This document shows positions 28,135 through 37,349 of a stretch of DNA of 64,000 nt, one piece after another. The translations under genes were made by a program, and so were the position numbers. Origin of the DNA: Tritonibacter scottomollicae (GTDB lineage Bacteria; Pseudomonadota; Alphaproteobacteria; Rhodobacterales; Rhodobacteraceae); the NCBI RefSeq assembly GCF_003003215.1, contig NZ_PVUF01000003.1, positions 248,001 through 312,000 of the forward strand. Direction: 5' to 3'. The number at the start of each line of letters is the position of its first letter. Positions within the stretch are counted from its first letter, which is position 1. The notes under the pieces were generated by a model. The model was not told the DNA's origin and made no database searches. It was given only the letters and a program-made list of their open reading frames with translations.

Positions 28135-29787
28135 TCAGCGCAGCCGGAACCGCTGGCGCAGCGCCAGACCGAGAAAAAACAGCAGCGGTAGCGACAGCAC
28201 GGTCTGCGCTCCGGACAGCACCTGGAGCACGGGCGGCATTTCGTCCAAAATCTCCCCCAGGGCGCCTCGACCAAAGCCAAACAGCGGAAACAGGTTGGAA
28301 AAGCTCAGCGCCATCGCTGTGCCCATCGGGCGTTCAACAACGCCCGGCGGTGCGGGCACGCAACAGCTTGCAAGATAGCCCCAGAAGGCAGCACCGCCAA
28401 AGGCCCACAGACACAGCAGCCACACAAGAGGCCGCTGGATCGAATACCCAAAGTCGGACAGCCAGCCAAACAACAGATAAGGCAGCCGCTCGGTGAAGCT
28501 GCGCTCTTTGCTCCGCCCTTCACTGGACAGCCCGGCACAGTCTTCACTGGGCAGCCCGGCAAAATGCATTTCCCGGCGAAAGAAGAAATGCGCGTCCTCC
28601 GGCAGCCCTTGCTGGGTCAGCACATGGCGAATGGTGGCACAGCTTTCGCGCGCACTGACCGGATCCTGTTGCGTTTTCTGTGGCCAGAAGGTCCGCCCCT
28701 TGAGGTCTTTGTCTCGTTTAATTTCATTCGGCGTCGGTTTCATCCGCGCGGTAAAGCTGGTCTTGTCATGCAGCACCGCGCCCGAGAAATCCGGATAGCC
28801 ATCACAGAACAGCGCCTGACGGAAGGAGGTTGGTTTTTCAAACAGACAGTCACTGAAATCCGGGATGCAGGGTTCTTCAGTAGAACTCCCGAAACGGGTT
28901 CCTGTGAAATAGGCAAAGCCGCTGAAACTGGCGGATTTGAACTGGGCATTCTGTGCAAAGGTGGCTGCGCAAAAGTCAGCGTCCTGCGTGAAGGTGACGG
29001 AGGCGAACCAAGCGTCCTGTTTGAAGGTAGCAGAACTGAAAGAAGCGGACTGCTGAAAGGTAGCGGAATCAAACGAGGCGTTAGAAGAGAAAGTCGCTTC
29101 GACAAACACTGCGTCCTGTGTGAACGTAGTGTAATCAAATTCAGCTGACTGTCTGAAGGTGACGAAGGCGAACCAGACGGCCTGCACGAAAGTCGCAGCT
29201 TCGAACATAGCATCCGACGCGAAGGTCGCGGAATGGAACAACACATCTCGTCTGAAGGTAGTGGTGTCAAACAAAGCATCTAACTTGAATGTTGCAGAGT
29301 CGAACAATGTAGCCGACATGAAAGTAGCTGACGCAAACCGAGCCGTCCGCATGAAATTGGCGAGGATAAATGAAGCCTCAGACGCAAATACAAACCCGTC
29401 CAACACAAGTGTATTGGCGAAGTATGTTGATGACATATCTATGAGGCGCGTGGCTTTCGGCAAATCGGGTACGGTGCCGACCTCTGGATTGCGGCGCCTA
29501 TACTCCGCAGCGAACCGGGCCTTGATCTCCTCCGACAGGTCCTCCCACGCCTCCAGCTCTGCCACATCAATTTTCGATGATTTTGCCGCCGCCGCGCGCT
29601 CCTCAGCACTCAGCGTTTGACCGGACCAGGCATTCCACGCCCGGCGGTTCTTTTCGTGCAATACCCGATCAATCAACTCCCCTTTCTGCTCATCATGAAG
29701 CGTCATCAGGATGTACCAGGGGTTTTCACTGGCCGGGCGCAGGCCCTCTGGGGTCTCTGGTGGGCGCGTGTCGGCGGAATCGGGCAT
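28135..29787 (-). CDS. Membrane-anchored pentapeptide-repeat protein
   Basis: 550 aa. Residues 1-115 are a soluble helical domain. About 125-345 is a run of pentapeptide repeats (A-x-F-x-x type, for example [17 protein letters not shown]) that should fold as a right-handed quadrilateral beta-helix with Phe mostly at the central position. Two C-terminal hydrophobic segments ([20 protein letters not shown] and [20 protein letters not shown]) suggest a membrane anchor. A short tandem [16 protein letters not shown] lies near 412-425. The first in-frame codon upstream is TTG; ATG 29787 is preferred. The target is unknown; soluble pentapeptide proteins can mimic DNA, but the membrane tail argues for a different role here. 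Confidence 0.85.
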   Translation of the reverse strand: MPDSADTRPPETPEGLRPASENPWYILMTLHDEQKGELIDRVLHEKNRRAWNAWSGQTLSAEERAAAAKSSKIDVAELEAWEDLSEEIKARFAAEYRRRNPEVGTVPDLPKATRLIDMSSTYFANTLVLDGFVFASEASFILANFMRTARFASATFMSATLFDSATFKLDALFDTTTFRRDVLFHSATFASDAMFEAATFVQAVWFAFVTFRQSAEFDYTTFTQDAVFVEATFSSNASFDSATFQQSASFSSATFKQDAWFASVTFTQDADFCAATFAQNAQFKSASFSGFAYFTGTRFGSSTEEPCIPDFSDCLFEKPTSFRQALFCDGYPDFSGAVLHDKTSFTARMKPTPNEIKRDKDLKGRTFWPQKTQQDPVSARESCATIRHVLTQQGLPEDAHFFFRREMHFAGLPSEDCAGLSSEGRSKERSFTERLPYLLFGWLSDFGYSIQRPLVWLLCLWAFGGAAFWGYLASCCVPAPPGVVERPMGTAMALSFSNLFPLFGFGRGALGEILDEMPPVLQVLSGAQTVLSLPLLFFLGLALRQRFRLR

Positions 29788-29941
29788 CAAAGTCTCACGT
29801 CATTGCAAATCAACTGCCCGGAGCCTAGCGCAGCTTTTGTGTTCCGCGAAAGGCAGATGGCCGCCCCGCCCCCTCAATCAGGGGCACATTGCGCGCAAAC
29901 CCCCTATTCCCTTGACCGCGCGCGCGGTCTATAGGACGGCC

Positions 29942-31345
29942 ATGACCAGCAATCCGCCAGATCTCCGCCCCGACCTCGCGCCGAAACCCTCCTTTGGCGC
30001 CGCCCCCCGCAAGGACCAGCCGAGCCTCGGCATGGTCTCCCTCGGCTGCCCCAAGGCGCTGGTGGACAGCGAACGCATCCTGACGCGGCTGCGCGCCGAG
30101 GGCTATGGCATCTCCGCCGATTACGCCGGCGCCGATGCGGTGATCGTCAACACCTGCGGCTTTCTCGACAGTGCCAAGGCCGAAAGCCTGGAGGCCATCG
30201 GCGAGGCACTGAAGGAAAACGGCAAGGTGATCGTCACCGGCTGTCTGGGGGCCGAACCCGATTACATCCGCGAACACCACCCGCGCATTCTTGCCGTGAC
30301 CGGCCCGCATCAATACGAACAGGTGCTGGATGCGGTGCATGCCGCCGTGCCGCCCAGCCCGGACCCGTTTGTGGACCTGCTGCCCGCCACCGGCGTCAGC
30401 CTCACGCCGCGGCATTTCAGCTATCTGAAGATCTCCGAGGGCTGCAATCACAAGTGCAAGTTCTGCATCATCCCGGACATGCGCGGCAAACTGGCCTCGC
30501 GCCCGGCCCATGCGGTGCTGCGCGAGGCGGAAAAGCTGGTTGGCGCCGGCGTCCGCGAACTCTTGGTGATCTCTCAGGACACCTCCGCCTATGGGCTGGA
30601 TCGCAAGTACGACGTGAACCCGTGGAAAGAAGGCGAGATCCGCAGCCATATCACCGACCTCACCCGCGCGCTGGGGGAACTGGCCCCGGCGGAGGAGCTG
30701 TGGGTGCGGCTGCATTACGTCTACCCCTACCCATCTGTGCGCGAGCTGATCCCGCTGATGGCCGATCCCGCCAATGCGGTGCTGCCCTATCTCGACATCC
30801 CCTTCCAGCACGCCCACCCGGACGTGCTGCGCCGCATGGCCCGCCCTGCCGCTGGCGCCAAGACGCTGGACGAGATCCGCGCCTGGCGCGACATCTGCCC
30901 CGAGATCACCCTGCGCTCCACCTTCATCGTCGGCTACCCTGGCGAGACGGAAGCGGAATTCCAGCATCTGCTGGACTGGATGGACGAGGCGCAGCTGGAT
31001 CGGGTGGGCTGCTTCAAATACGAAAACGTCGATGGTGCGCGTTCAAACGCGCTGCCGGATCACGTGCCCGAGGAGCTGAAGCAGGAGCGCTGGGAGCGGT
31101 TCATGCAGAAGGCGCAGGCAATTTCCGAGGCGAAACTGGCCGCCAAGGTGGGTCAGACCATGCAGGTTATCGTGGACGACATCGACGCGGACGGCATCGC
31201 CACCTGCCGCACCAAGGCCGACGCGCCAGAGATCGACGGCAACCTGTTCATCGACGAGGGCACCGATGCGCTGAACGTCGGCGATCTGGTGACGGTCGAG
31301 GTGGATGAGGCCGGGGAGTATGATCTATGGGGCGCACTGCGCTAA
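29942..31345 (+). CDS. rimO: Ribosomal protein S12 methylthiotransferase RimO
   Basis: Radical-SAM enzyme that methylthiolates an Asp of ribosomal protein S12. 467 aa. N-terminal UPF0004 domain ([32 protein letters not shown]) with three Fe-S cysteines; radical-SAM motif CNHKCKFC; C-terminal TRAM domain ending LWGALR. ATG 29942 gives the canonical [10 protein letters not shown] start of roseobacter homologues; the 77 upstream in-frame codons overlap the pentapeptide gene antisense. Confidence 0.95.
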   Translation: MTSNPPDLRPDLAPKPSFGAAPRKDQPSLGMVSLGCPKALVDSERILTRLRAEGYGISADYAGADAVIVNTCGFLDSAKAESLEAIGEALKENGKVIVTGCLGAEPDYIREHHPRILAVTGPHQYEQVLDAVHAAVPPSPDPFVDLLPATGVSLTPRHFSYLKISEGCNHKCKFCIIPDMRGKLASRPAHAVLREAEKLVGAGVRELLVISQDTSAYGLDRKYDVNPWKEGEIRSHITDLTRALGELAPAEELWVRLHYVYPYPSVRELIPLMADPANAVLPYLDIPFQHAHPDVLRRMARPAAGAKTLDEIRAWRDICPEITLRSTFIVGYPGETEAEFQHLLDWMDEAQLDRVGCFKYENVDGARSNALPDHVPEELKQERWERFMQKAQAISEAKLAAKVGQTMQVIVDDIDADGIATCRTKADAPEIDGNLFIDEGTDALNVGDLVTVEVDEAGEYDLWGALR

Positions 31346-31358
31346 CCTCGACTGATCG

Positions 31359-31378
31359 GTCCGGCCGAGAGGCCGGAC
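31359..31378 (+). terminator. Hairpin after rimO
   Basis: Perfect 8-bp stem GTCCGGCC/GGCCGGAC with a GAGA tetraloop, 14 nt after the rimO stop. There is no T-run, so terminator function is uncertain; it may protect the 3' end. Confidence 0.45.
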
Positions 31379-31422
31379 AGCCCCCGAACTTCCGAACCGA
31401 AGGTCGCGAGATAATCAACGGA

Positions 31423-32256
31423 TTATTCAATATTAAGCAGTAGATCCCTTAGTTTATACCCTTTTGAGGTAAGCTCAAACATCCGCTCAGAACGAATAAC
31501 ATCTTTCACAAAACCTTCGCTGGATAGGAGTTGCAATGCCTCCTCTACTTCAACATCAAGCCTTTTGCCATTACCAAATAACTTCCGATCATCGGGTGAC
31601 AGTGTCATACTGACCTCTTGGACAATTTGAGAAAGAGACCGGTTTTTTTCTGCATTTCCAAGTACGATTAACGCGTAACGGCCTGCGACATTCAAATGAC
31701 TATTTCCTTTCAACCATTTCGCCTCTCGTTCTAACTCCTTCCCCTCGCGTTCATTATCATTCTTAGACCTAGCGGCAGCCAATTCATCAACGGCCTCTTG
31801 TCCAAGATCTTCCGCATCCTTATCTCTCCTAGCGCGCGCTATAAGTTCATTTTCTTCCTGAGCTTCTCGATCAGCTCTCGCACGCCTAAACTTAGTTTGC
31901 GCGTCTAATCGCTCAGCCTCGACTCGATAACCATTTATTTCTCGCTTCGTCGCTTCATCTTGCTCCAAGCGATGCAACCAAAATTTCGGCCACCGTGCCG
32001 CCCACGCACCAACAAAGGTCAGGATCGGTAGGATAAGTGCCAAGCCTACCCCGGTGAAAATTGGCCAAAAGATTGAATTTGCGAAGCTGTATAGCGCCTC
32101 AATCTCGGAGATCTTGAACTGAGCTGACCTGCCAGAGAAAAATACCAAAACAGCCCTCCAATTCCAAAAAAGAAGGCTAAAGGCGACGCTGCCAAGAATG
32201 GGGGAGCGAACTCTCTCGTTAATACTTTGCACAAATTGCTGAAAAAAATCCCCCAT
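31423..32256 (-). CDS. Low-GC two-TM coiled-coil protein of unknown function
   Basis: 277 aa. The N-terminal motif NERVRSPILGSVAFSLLFWN followed by W-R begins TM1 (about 20-40), with TM2 at about 63-86. A charged coiled coil (about 97-185, Glu/Lys/Arg/Ala-rich) and a C-terminal domain that looks like a winged helix (LSQIVQEVSMTL to KLRDLLLNIE) follow. GC is about 40-43% in the stretches counted, against about 65% around it, and codon use is unlike its neighbours, so recent transfer is likely. It is a lone gene with an A/T-rich 5' region. I do not recognise a named family. The R/K-S/N-P-x-x-G-[ST]-x-x-x-S-x-x-x-x-N-W start recurs in membrane proteins of accessory loci. Function not assigned. 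Confidence 0.8.
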   Translation of the reverse strand: MGDFFQQFVQSINERVRSPILGSVAFSLLFWNWRAVLVFFSGRSAQFKISEIEALYSFANSIFWPIFTGVGLALILPILTFVGAWAARWPKFWLHRLEQDEATKREINGYRVEAERLDAQTKFRRARADREAQEENELIARARRDKDAEDLGQEAVDELAAARSKNDNEREGKELEREAKWLKGNSHLNVAGRYALIVLGNAEKNRSLSQIVQEVSMTLSPDDRKLFGNGKRLDVEVEEALQLLSSEGFVKDVIRSERMFELTSKGYKLRDLLLNIE

Positions 32257-32447
32257 AGGACGTCCCTAAAGCGTTTCACACTTAAATAATGAAGTCTACG
32301 CGGCGACGCTTGTCACACAAGGCTAAAATATAGATAAAAGATAAAATCCCCTTCCGTACCAAAAGAAAAAGTGGGCTTTTTGTTGTTATGTTTGTGTTGT
32401 ATTTCGAGTGCAGCTTTCGGCTTTGCTTGCGACTCTTCCTCAGCCCC

Positions 32448-32723
32448 CTACTCCGCCGCCACCGCGTGCTCTTCCTTCAGGTAGGCAAGCAGATCGGCGT
32501 TGCGGCAGTAATCCGGCGTGCGCTCGATCTCGCCCTCAAGGCTTGCCAGTTTGCGATCGCAGACCTGCGGGCAGGCGCAGCGGGTGCAGCGCAGCACCGC
32601 CTCGGCGATTTCCTCGAACTGCAGGGTACCGCTGACCGCCTCTTCCTCAAGGTCCAGCCCCATGGCCCTGCCCATACGGTCAAAGAGGGCCGCGTGTGTC
32701 TTCAGCTGTTCCGGGTCGGTCAT
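32448..32723 (-). CDS. DUF6455 family protein
   Basis: 91 aa, one small helical domain with a four-Cys pattern: LRCTRCACPQVCDR and then C in PDYCRNADLL. This spacing is typical of DUF6455 proteins, widespread in Rhodobacterales. A metal or Fe-S site is plausible but not shown. Function unknown. Confidence 0.8.
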   Translation of the reverse strand: MTDPEQLKTHAALFDRMGRAMGLDLEEEAVSGTLQFEEIAEAVLRCTRCACPQVCDRKLASLEGEIERTPDYCRNADLLAYLKEEHAVAAE

Positions 32724-32823
32724 GATACGCGCTCCTGATCCTGTTCACGCGGATCACTCTGCCAGCGCGCAGGGGCGGACGCCTTGATGCAGGTCAAATA
32801 GACCTATGGCCACCGCCCCCCGC

Positions 32824-33207
32824 TCAGCGGGCTTCCAGATAGGCGCGCACCGCGTCCTGCACCCGGCGGAACCGATCACCGCCCAGCTTCTTGCCGCCAT
32901 ACCAGCGGGTGACGATGATGACGTGGTCCGACAGCCCCTCGCGCTCCATCATCCGCAGGATCACCATGCCGGCGCCGCTCTCGCCATCGTCGGCCTTGAG
33001 GCCGCCGGTGGGCAGCATTGCCGCCCAGGTGTTGTGGGTCGCCTTGGCATAAGCGCGCTCTGCCTTTAGCGCCGCCAGCACCGCATCCACATCCGCACGA
33101 CTGCCCACCGGGGCACCGGTGACCGCATACTTCGAGCCCCGATCCGTCAGCACCACGCCAAGTTTCGTCAACGCCACGGGCGCAGCGTCCGGGTTCTTCG
33201 TCATCAT
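32824..33207 (-). CDS. YigZ/IMPACT-N (UPF0029) domain protein
   Basis: 127 aa made only of the UPF0029/IMPACT N-terminal domain: ERAYAKATHNTWAAML, DDGESGAGMVIL, VTRWYGGKKLGGDRFRRVQD. The second (DUF1949) domain found in long YigZ proteins is missing. Two start ATGs exist (33207 and 33204). It begins 6 nt after the M48 peptidase stop and is probably cotranscribed with it. Confidence 0.85.
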   Translation of the reverse strand: MMTKNPDAAPVALTKLGVVLTDRGSKYAVTGAPVGSRADVDAVLAALKAERAYAKATHNTWAAMLPTGGLKADDGESGAGMVILRMMEREGLSDHVIIVTRWYGGKKLGGDRFRRVQDAVRAYLEAR

Positions 33208-33213
33208 CAGCCC

Positions 33214-33873
33214 TCAGTTCAGACCGTATTTACGGATGGTTTTCTTGACCACCAAGATGCGGTCGGGGTTGGCCGGATGCGTGCCCAGAAAGGCATCCCC
33301 CGGATCCGGGATGGCATCGAAGAACTGGACCCCGATGCTCGGACGATAGCCCGCCAGATGGGTAATCACCGTGCCCAGCGCATCCGCTTCCAACTCAAAC
33401 GCCTTTGAATAGCTGCGCGCGCCCACCACAGCGCCCACATACTGCGCATTGGCGATTTCCTCCGGCGTGCCCCCTTCAAGCGAGACCAGTTCTCCCAGAA
33501 ACACGGCCCCCTGCACGGCATTGCGCCGCTGCTGGTCCAGATGGCCGAGGATATGATGCGCCACCTCATGGCTCATCACAAAGGCCATCTCGTCTGGATT
33601 CCTGAAGCTCTCCAGCATGGACGCCGTGAAGATCACCAGCGGACGCCCGCTGCGGTCCACCGACTGAAAGGCATTGGCAGGCGCCTTGGGGTCCATATCC
33701 AGTTGCAACTCGAAGTCACAGTTGCGGTTGGGATTGCGCTTGCGGCATTCGGCCTCGGCCACCGGCTCCACATCCTGCGCCACCGCGACAAAGGCGCGAT
33801 AGGTCGGGTCATCGGCGGTGATACCGGCACAGCCGGCAACCCACAGGACAATGAGAATCAAGAAACGACGCAT
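33214..33873 (-). CDS. M48 family metallopeptidase, lipoprotein
   Basis: 219-aa periplasmic zinc peptidase of the M48 (BepA/LoiP-like) family. Lipobox VAGC with lipidated Cys15; HEVAH zinc site at 102-106; third ligand in the FELEADALG motif (about 160). GTHPANPDR near the C-terminus is typical of the family. It likely acts in envelope protein quality control (inferred). First gene of a pair with the UPF0029 gene. Confidence 0.9.
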   Translation of the reverse strand: MRRFLILIVLWVAGCAGITADDPTYRAFVAVAQDVEPVAEAECRKRNPNRNCDFELQLDMDPKAPANAFQSVDRSGRPLVIFTASMLESFRNPDEMAFVMSHEVAHHILGHLDQQRRNAVQGAVFLGELVSLEGGTPEEIANAQYVGAVVGARSYSKAFELEADALGTVITHLAGYRPSIGVQFFDAIPDPGDAFLGTHPANPDRILVVKKTIRKYGLN

Positions 33874-34027
33874 GACATTCCACGGTTGAACACACTCAGG
33901 CTAGCCCGGTTCCGGGCGAGGGTGCAATCAACTGGCGCGGTTGTGCGTCCACATTGCGGTCCTGCCACCTGACGCTGCCCAAGATCATCGCTTGCCAGTG
34001 CCGCCCGGCCGGTGGCAAGCTGAAGAC

Positions 34028-34270
34028 ATGTTTACCATCGAGCATGAATTCGATTCCACGGTGATCACCCTCGTCGACGAGGGCAAGGCGCATCTGAACG
34101 AGGATGTGATCATCAACGCCTTTTCCGAATGTGTCACGGTCGAGCAATTCGACCCGCGCACCAACTCGGTTCAGCGCATCACCCTCTCTCCCGAGCAGCT
34201 GCAGGATCTTGCGGCCGCGCTCGACCTGCCAGAAGGCGTCTATCGGCTGGTGCTGGAAAAGAACAGCTGA
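34028..34270 (+). CDS. Small conserved-looking hypothetical protein
   Basis: 80 aa starting MFTIEHEFDSTVITLVDEGK. Composition is protein-like: acidic N-terminal half, one Cys, and a C-terminal amphipathic helix (LSPEQLQDLAAALDL). No known domain recognised. In-frame codons from 33941 exist, but ATG 34028 starts the plausible fold. It lies alone between the divergent M48 operon and the convergent DUF167 gene. Confidence 0.65.
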   Translation: MFTIEHEFDSTVITLVDEGKAHLNEDVIINAFSECVTVEQFDPRTNSVQRITLSPEQLQDLAAALDLPEGVYRLVLEKNS

Positions 34271-34336
34271 CGCCGTCCCCGTGTGGCTCTGGTCAAGGGA
34301 CCGCCTGCGGTGGGAATCCGGTTGTCGCCCTCGGCG

Positions 34337-34615
34337 TCAGGCTGCGCGCACCACAAATGTCTTGTCGCGGCTGGTCGCACCCCGTCTCAGCTCCAGCCGT
34401 GACGGCGCCAGACCCAGCGCGCGGGCCAGAAGCGCCTGCACATCTGCCGTCGCCTTGCCGCCCTCCGGCACGGTTGTCACCAGAACTTTGATGATATCAC
34501 CCTGCCGCTGCACGGCATTGAACGCCGCCTTGGGCGTCACCCGCACCGTGACTTCAGCCCCTGCCACGGCGAGGTCGCTGAGGTCCGCCATTTGCCGCGC
34601 CTTCGGCTTTGCCAT
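34337..34615 (-). CDS. DUF167 (YggU/UPF0235) family protein
   Basis: 92 aa with the YggU fold signature: VTVRVTPKAAFNAV, IIKVLVTTVPEGGKATADVQ and LGLAPSRLELRRGATSRDKT. Function unknown; a small cytoplasmic protein found across life. The reverse strand of the same region is GC-rich but carries no better candidate. Confidence 0.88.
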   Translation of the reverse strand: MAKPKARQMADLSDLAVAGAEVTVRVTPKAAFNAVQRQGDIIKVLVTTVPEGGKATADVQALLARALGLAPSRLELRRGATSRDKTFVVRAA

Positions 34616-34858
34616 CGCCTGCTGCTCCTACCTGATCGCCAGTCCATGTGCCCCATGTACCCCATGTGCAAGGGCGCGGGGCACCCTGTGCGGGCCTGCC
34701 CGTGGACAGATCGCACCTGCTTCACTACACGCCAGACAGGACAGTTCCCAGCCCGGCCCCTGCATCGCAGAGGTGGCCAGATGCAAGGCGTCTTGCCTCT
34801 TGAAACCCACGCCACGCTGCCCGACATAGGGCAGGATAGATGTAATAAGGTTTTACAT

Positions 34859-35437
34859 ATGCCGCAACGCAATGATGCCGCCCTCGATTTTCTGCAAACC
34901 CGCCGGTCTCGCCCGGCCAAGACCCTGATCGCCCCGGCCCCCAGCCGCGACGAGCTGATGCCCCTGCTCACCGCCGCCGCCCGCACGCCGGATCATGGCA
35001 AGCTGGAACCCTGGCGCTTCATCGTGGTGGAACAGGGCGCGATGGGCCGCCTCGGCGATCTGACCGAAGCGGCAGGCGCGCGGCTCGGCAAATCCGCCGA
35101 GGATATCGCCAAGGCCCGCAGCCAGTTCGACCTTGGGCAGCTTGCCGTTGTGGTCATCGAGATCCAGAAGAACAACCCCAAGATCCCGCCGCTGGAGATC
35201 ACTTATTCCGCAGGTGCCGTCTGTTTGGCGTTGCTGAACGCGGCGCTGGCTGCAGGCTGGGGCGCCAACTGGCTGTCCGGCTGGATGAGCCATGATCGCG
35301 GGTTCTGCGAGGCCGCCTTTGACCTTGCGCCGAACGAGCGGGTCGCCGGGCTGATCCACATCGCCACCGAAGGCTCCGTGCCGCCCGAGCGCCCACGCCC
35401 GGATCTGGAGACGATCACCACCTGGGTCGACGCATGA
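34859..35437 (+). CDS. Nitroreductase family protein (YdjA-like)
   Basis: 192-aa FMN-dependent reductase. FMN-binding R-R-S in LQTRRSRPAK; TPDHGKLEPWRFIVVE; AVCLALLNAALAAGWGANWL; family length and order fit the YdjA group. Substrate unknown. ATG 34859 is used; the 89 upstream in-frame codons are not homologous. Its stop overlaps the next gene's start (ATGA), so it is coupled to the EI24 gene. Confidence 0.88.
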   Translation: MPQRNDAALDFLQTRRSRPAKTLIAPAPSRDELMPLLTAAARTPDHGKLEPWRFIVVEQGAMGRLGDLTEAAGARLGKSAEDIAKARSQFDLGQLAVVVIEIQKNNPKIPPLEITYSAGAVCLALLNAALAAGWGANWLSGWMSHDRGFCEAAFDLAPNERVAGLIHIATEGSVPPERPRPDLETITTWVDA

Positions 35438-36126
35438 TCTTTACCGCTTTTGGCAAGGCCCTGGGCCAGGTCGGAGACCCGCGCTTTCGTCGGGTGCTCC
35501 TGCTTGGCATCGGCCTGACCTTTGCGCTCCTGGTGGCCGCCTATGCCGCGCTTTTGATGCTGATCCAATCGCTGGTCGGGCCAGAGACCTCCCTGCCCCT
35601 GATCGGTGAGGTCACGTGGATGAACGACCTGCTGTCGGTGGGATCGTTCTTCTTCATGATGCTGCTGTCGGTGTTCCTGATGGTGCCGGTCGCCTCGGCG
35701 ATCACCTCGATGTTCCTCGACGAGGTGGCCGCCGCGGTCGAGGCGCGCCACTATCCGCATCTTGCGCCCGTGCCGGGCCTTTCGGTCTGGGAAGGCGTCA
35801 AAGACACGGTGAATTTCCTCGGTGTGTTGATTACCGCCAACGTGCTGGCGCTGGTGCTTTACGCACTCTTTGCCCCGGCGGCATTGTTCATCTTCTGGGG
35901 GCTCAACGGCTTTTTGCTGGGACGTGAGTATTTCACCCTCGCCGCTGCACGCAGGGTCGGACTGGTGGAGGCCAAGCGCCTGCGCCGACGCCATGGCGCA
36001 ACCATCTGGGCGGCCGGTGTGCTGATGGCAATGCCGCTGTCGGTTCCGCTGGTGAACCTGCTGATCCCGATCCTCGGAGCGGCGACCTTCACCCATATCT
36101 TCCACGCCCTATGGCGTGCGGAGTGA
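35434..36126 (+). CDS. EI24/CysZ-like membrane protein
   Basis: 230 aa with four main hydrophobic segments (about 22-47, 72-95, 128-155 and 185-215) and the family motif WGLNGFLLGREYFTLAAAR. EI24-domain proteins include sulfate permease CysZ, but similarity here is to the wider group, so the substrate is not assigned. Coupled to the nitroreductase by a 4-nt ATGA overlap. Confidence 0.87.
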   Translation: MIFTAFGKALGQVGDPRFRRVLLLGIGLTFALLVAAYAALLMLIQSLVGPETSLPLIGEVTWMNDLLSVGSFFFMMLLSVFLMVPVASAITSMFLDEVAAAVEARHYPHLAPVPGLSVWEGVKDTVNFLGVLITANVLALVLYALFAPAALFIFWGLNGFLLGREYFTLAAARRVGLVEAKRLRRRHGATIWAAGVLMAMPLSVPLVNLLIPILGAATFTHIFHALWRAE

Positions 36127-36204
36127 CCGCCTGAGATGCCAGCCAACCTGCGGGCGCGGCGATCAAATTTGATCTGGTAGCGGCGGCCTGCACGCCAGCG
36201 CCGC

Positions 36205-36258
36205 CCACCGCATCGTCACTGGCCACCGCATGGTCGCTTGCCACCGCATGGTCACTGG
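36205..36258. repeat. Three 18-bp tandem repeats
   Basis: Units at 36205-36222, 36223-36240 and 36241-36258, each CCACCGCAT[C/G]GTC[A/G]CT[G/T]G. Units 1 and 3 differ at one position and unit 2 at two or three. Intergenic, between convergent EI24 and DUF1467 genes, next to element copy C. Confidence 0.8.
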
Positions 36259-36285
36259 CCCGATCCGGGTCCGGCCAGGTGATCC

Positions 36286-36359
36286 GCGCCGGGCCGTCAG
36301 GTCCGGCGCTCGGCCCAACGGGCGCGATGCATGTTTCATGCCGTCGCAACGGGCGGGAG
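36286..36359 (+). repeat. Palindromic intergenic element, copy C (half element)
   Basis: Stem GCGCCGGGCC/GGTCCGGCGC (36286-36295, 36300-36309; one pair becomes G-U), block GCCCAACGGG (36313-36322), variable stem GCGA-t-GCATG / CATGC-cg-TCGC (36324-36333, 36337-36347), end block GGGCGGGAG (36351-36359). Confidence 0.75.
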
Positions 36360-36396
36360 AACGCCACTCTCGCCGCTGATTTCTCGAATGATCCGA

Positions 36397-36672
36397 TCAG
36401 GGACGATCCGGCAGACGGTTGAGCCAGTCGAAATCGTTGACGCTGATGACACCGGACCAGATCACCCCGGCGATGATCGCCCAGAGTACAGCCGCCGCCC
36501 CGGTCGTGATCCAGGCCTTCTGCTTCAGAAAATGCCGCTCGGGCGCGCCAGCATGGGTGCCGGGCACCACCGCTCCGGCATCGCCCTGGGTCTCCAATCG
36601 GATCGGGATCACCACCAGAAAGGTCATGAACCAGATGACCGCATAAAGCACGAGACCGGATGTGATACCCAT
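36397..36672 (-). CDS. DUF1467 family membrane protein
   Basis: 91 aa with two membrane segments (LVLYAVIWFMTFLVVIPIRL and AWITTGAAAVLWAIIAGVIW) around a short polar loop. Typical DUF1467 motifs are WFMTFLVVIPIRLETQGD and APERHFLKQKAWITT. A small inner-membrane family of alphaproteobacteria with unknown function. It is the next gene downstream of the epimerase gene on the same strand. Confidence 0.88.
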   Translation of the reverse strand: MGITSGLVLYAVIWFMTFLVVIPIRLETQGDAGAVVPGTHAGAPERHFLKQKAWITTGAAAVLWAIIAGVIWSGVISVNDFDWLNRLPDRP

Positions 36673-36759
36673 GGGATGTTCCTTTCACGGGGCCAATAAT
36701 GCAGGACAGCCTGCAGGACAATCAGTTCGGACACGTGGCCCGACAGGGGCCATCTAGTC

Positions 36760-37164
36760 TCAAACCTCTTCGAGTTCCACCAGGCAGCCGTTGAAATCTT
36801 TGGGGTGCAGGAACAGCACCGGCTTGCCATGCGCCCCGATCTTCGGCTCCCCCGTGCCCAGCACCCGCGCGCCTTCGGATTTCAGATGGTCCCGCGCCGC
36901 CAGAATGTCGTCGACTTCATAGCAGATGTGGTGGATACCGCCCGCCGGGTTCTTGTCCAGAAATCCCTGGATCGGCGAGCCCTCCCCCAGCGGATAGAGC
37001 AGCTCGATCTTGGTGTTCGGCAGCTCGATGAAGACCACGGTCACCCCATGGTCCGGCTCATCCTGAGGCGCCCCTACGCTTGCGCCAAGCGCATCGCGAT
37101 ACTGCGCCATCGCGGCCTCCAGGTCCGGCACGGCAATAGCTACGTGGTTCAGTCGTCCGATCAT
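36760..37164 (-). CDS. mce: Methylmalonyl-CoA epimerase
   Basis: 134-aa glyoxalase-fold epimerase interconverting (R)- and (S)-methylmalonyl-CoA. Start MIGRLNHVAIAVPDLEAAM with metal His, then IELLYPLGE, GGIHHICYEVDD and FLHPKDFNGCLVELEE with the remaining metal ligands. ATG 37164 is chosen; an alternative start nine codons upstream adds non-homologous residues. It belongs with meaB (2653) functionally. Confidence 0.93.
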   Translation of the reverse strand: MIGRLNHVAIAVPDLEAAMAQYRDALGASVGAPQDEPDHGVTVVFIELPNTKIELLYPLGEGSPIQGFLDKNPAGGIHHICYEVDDILAARDHLKSEGARVLGTGEPKIGAHGKPVLFLHPKDFNGCLVELEEV

Positions 37165-37349
37165 GGCAGGCTCCCTCAGCATCCGAAACAATATGTCCCC
37201 GTAAAGATCAAAACCCTACGTTTCTTGCAAGCCCACTGGCACACGCCAGAGATGTATATGACCGCGTCGAGACGTCACATCTGCCACCATTAAGAACTTG
37301 TTAGCCCAGATTCCATAGCGTCGGAGTATGTAATCAGTGAGGTCAGAAC

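Noticed and set aside
36089-36721. 210-codon minus-strand frame over the DUF1467 region
   Set aside because: It translates the tandem repeats and element copy C; DUF1467 in another frame is the real gene.
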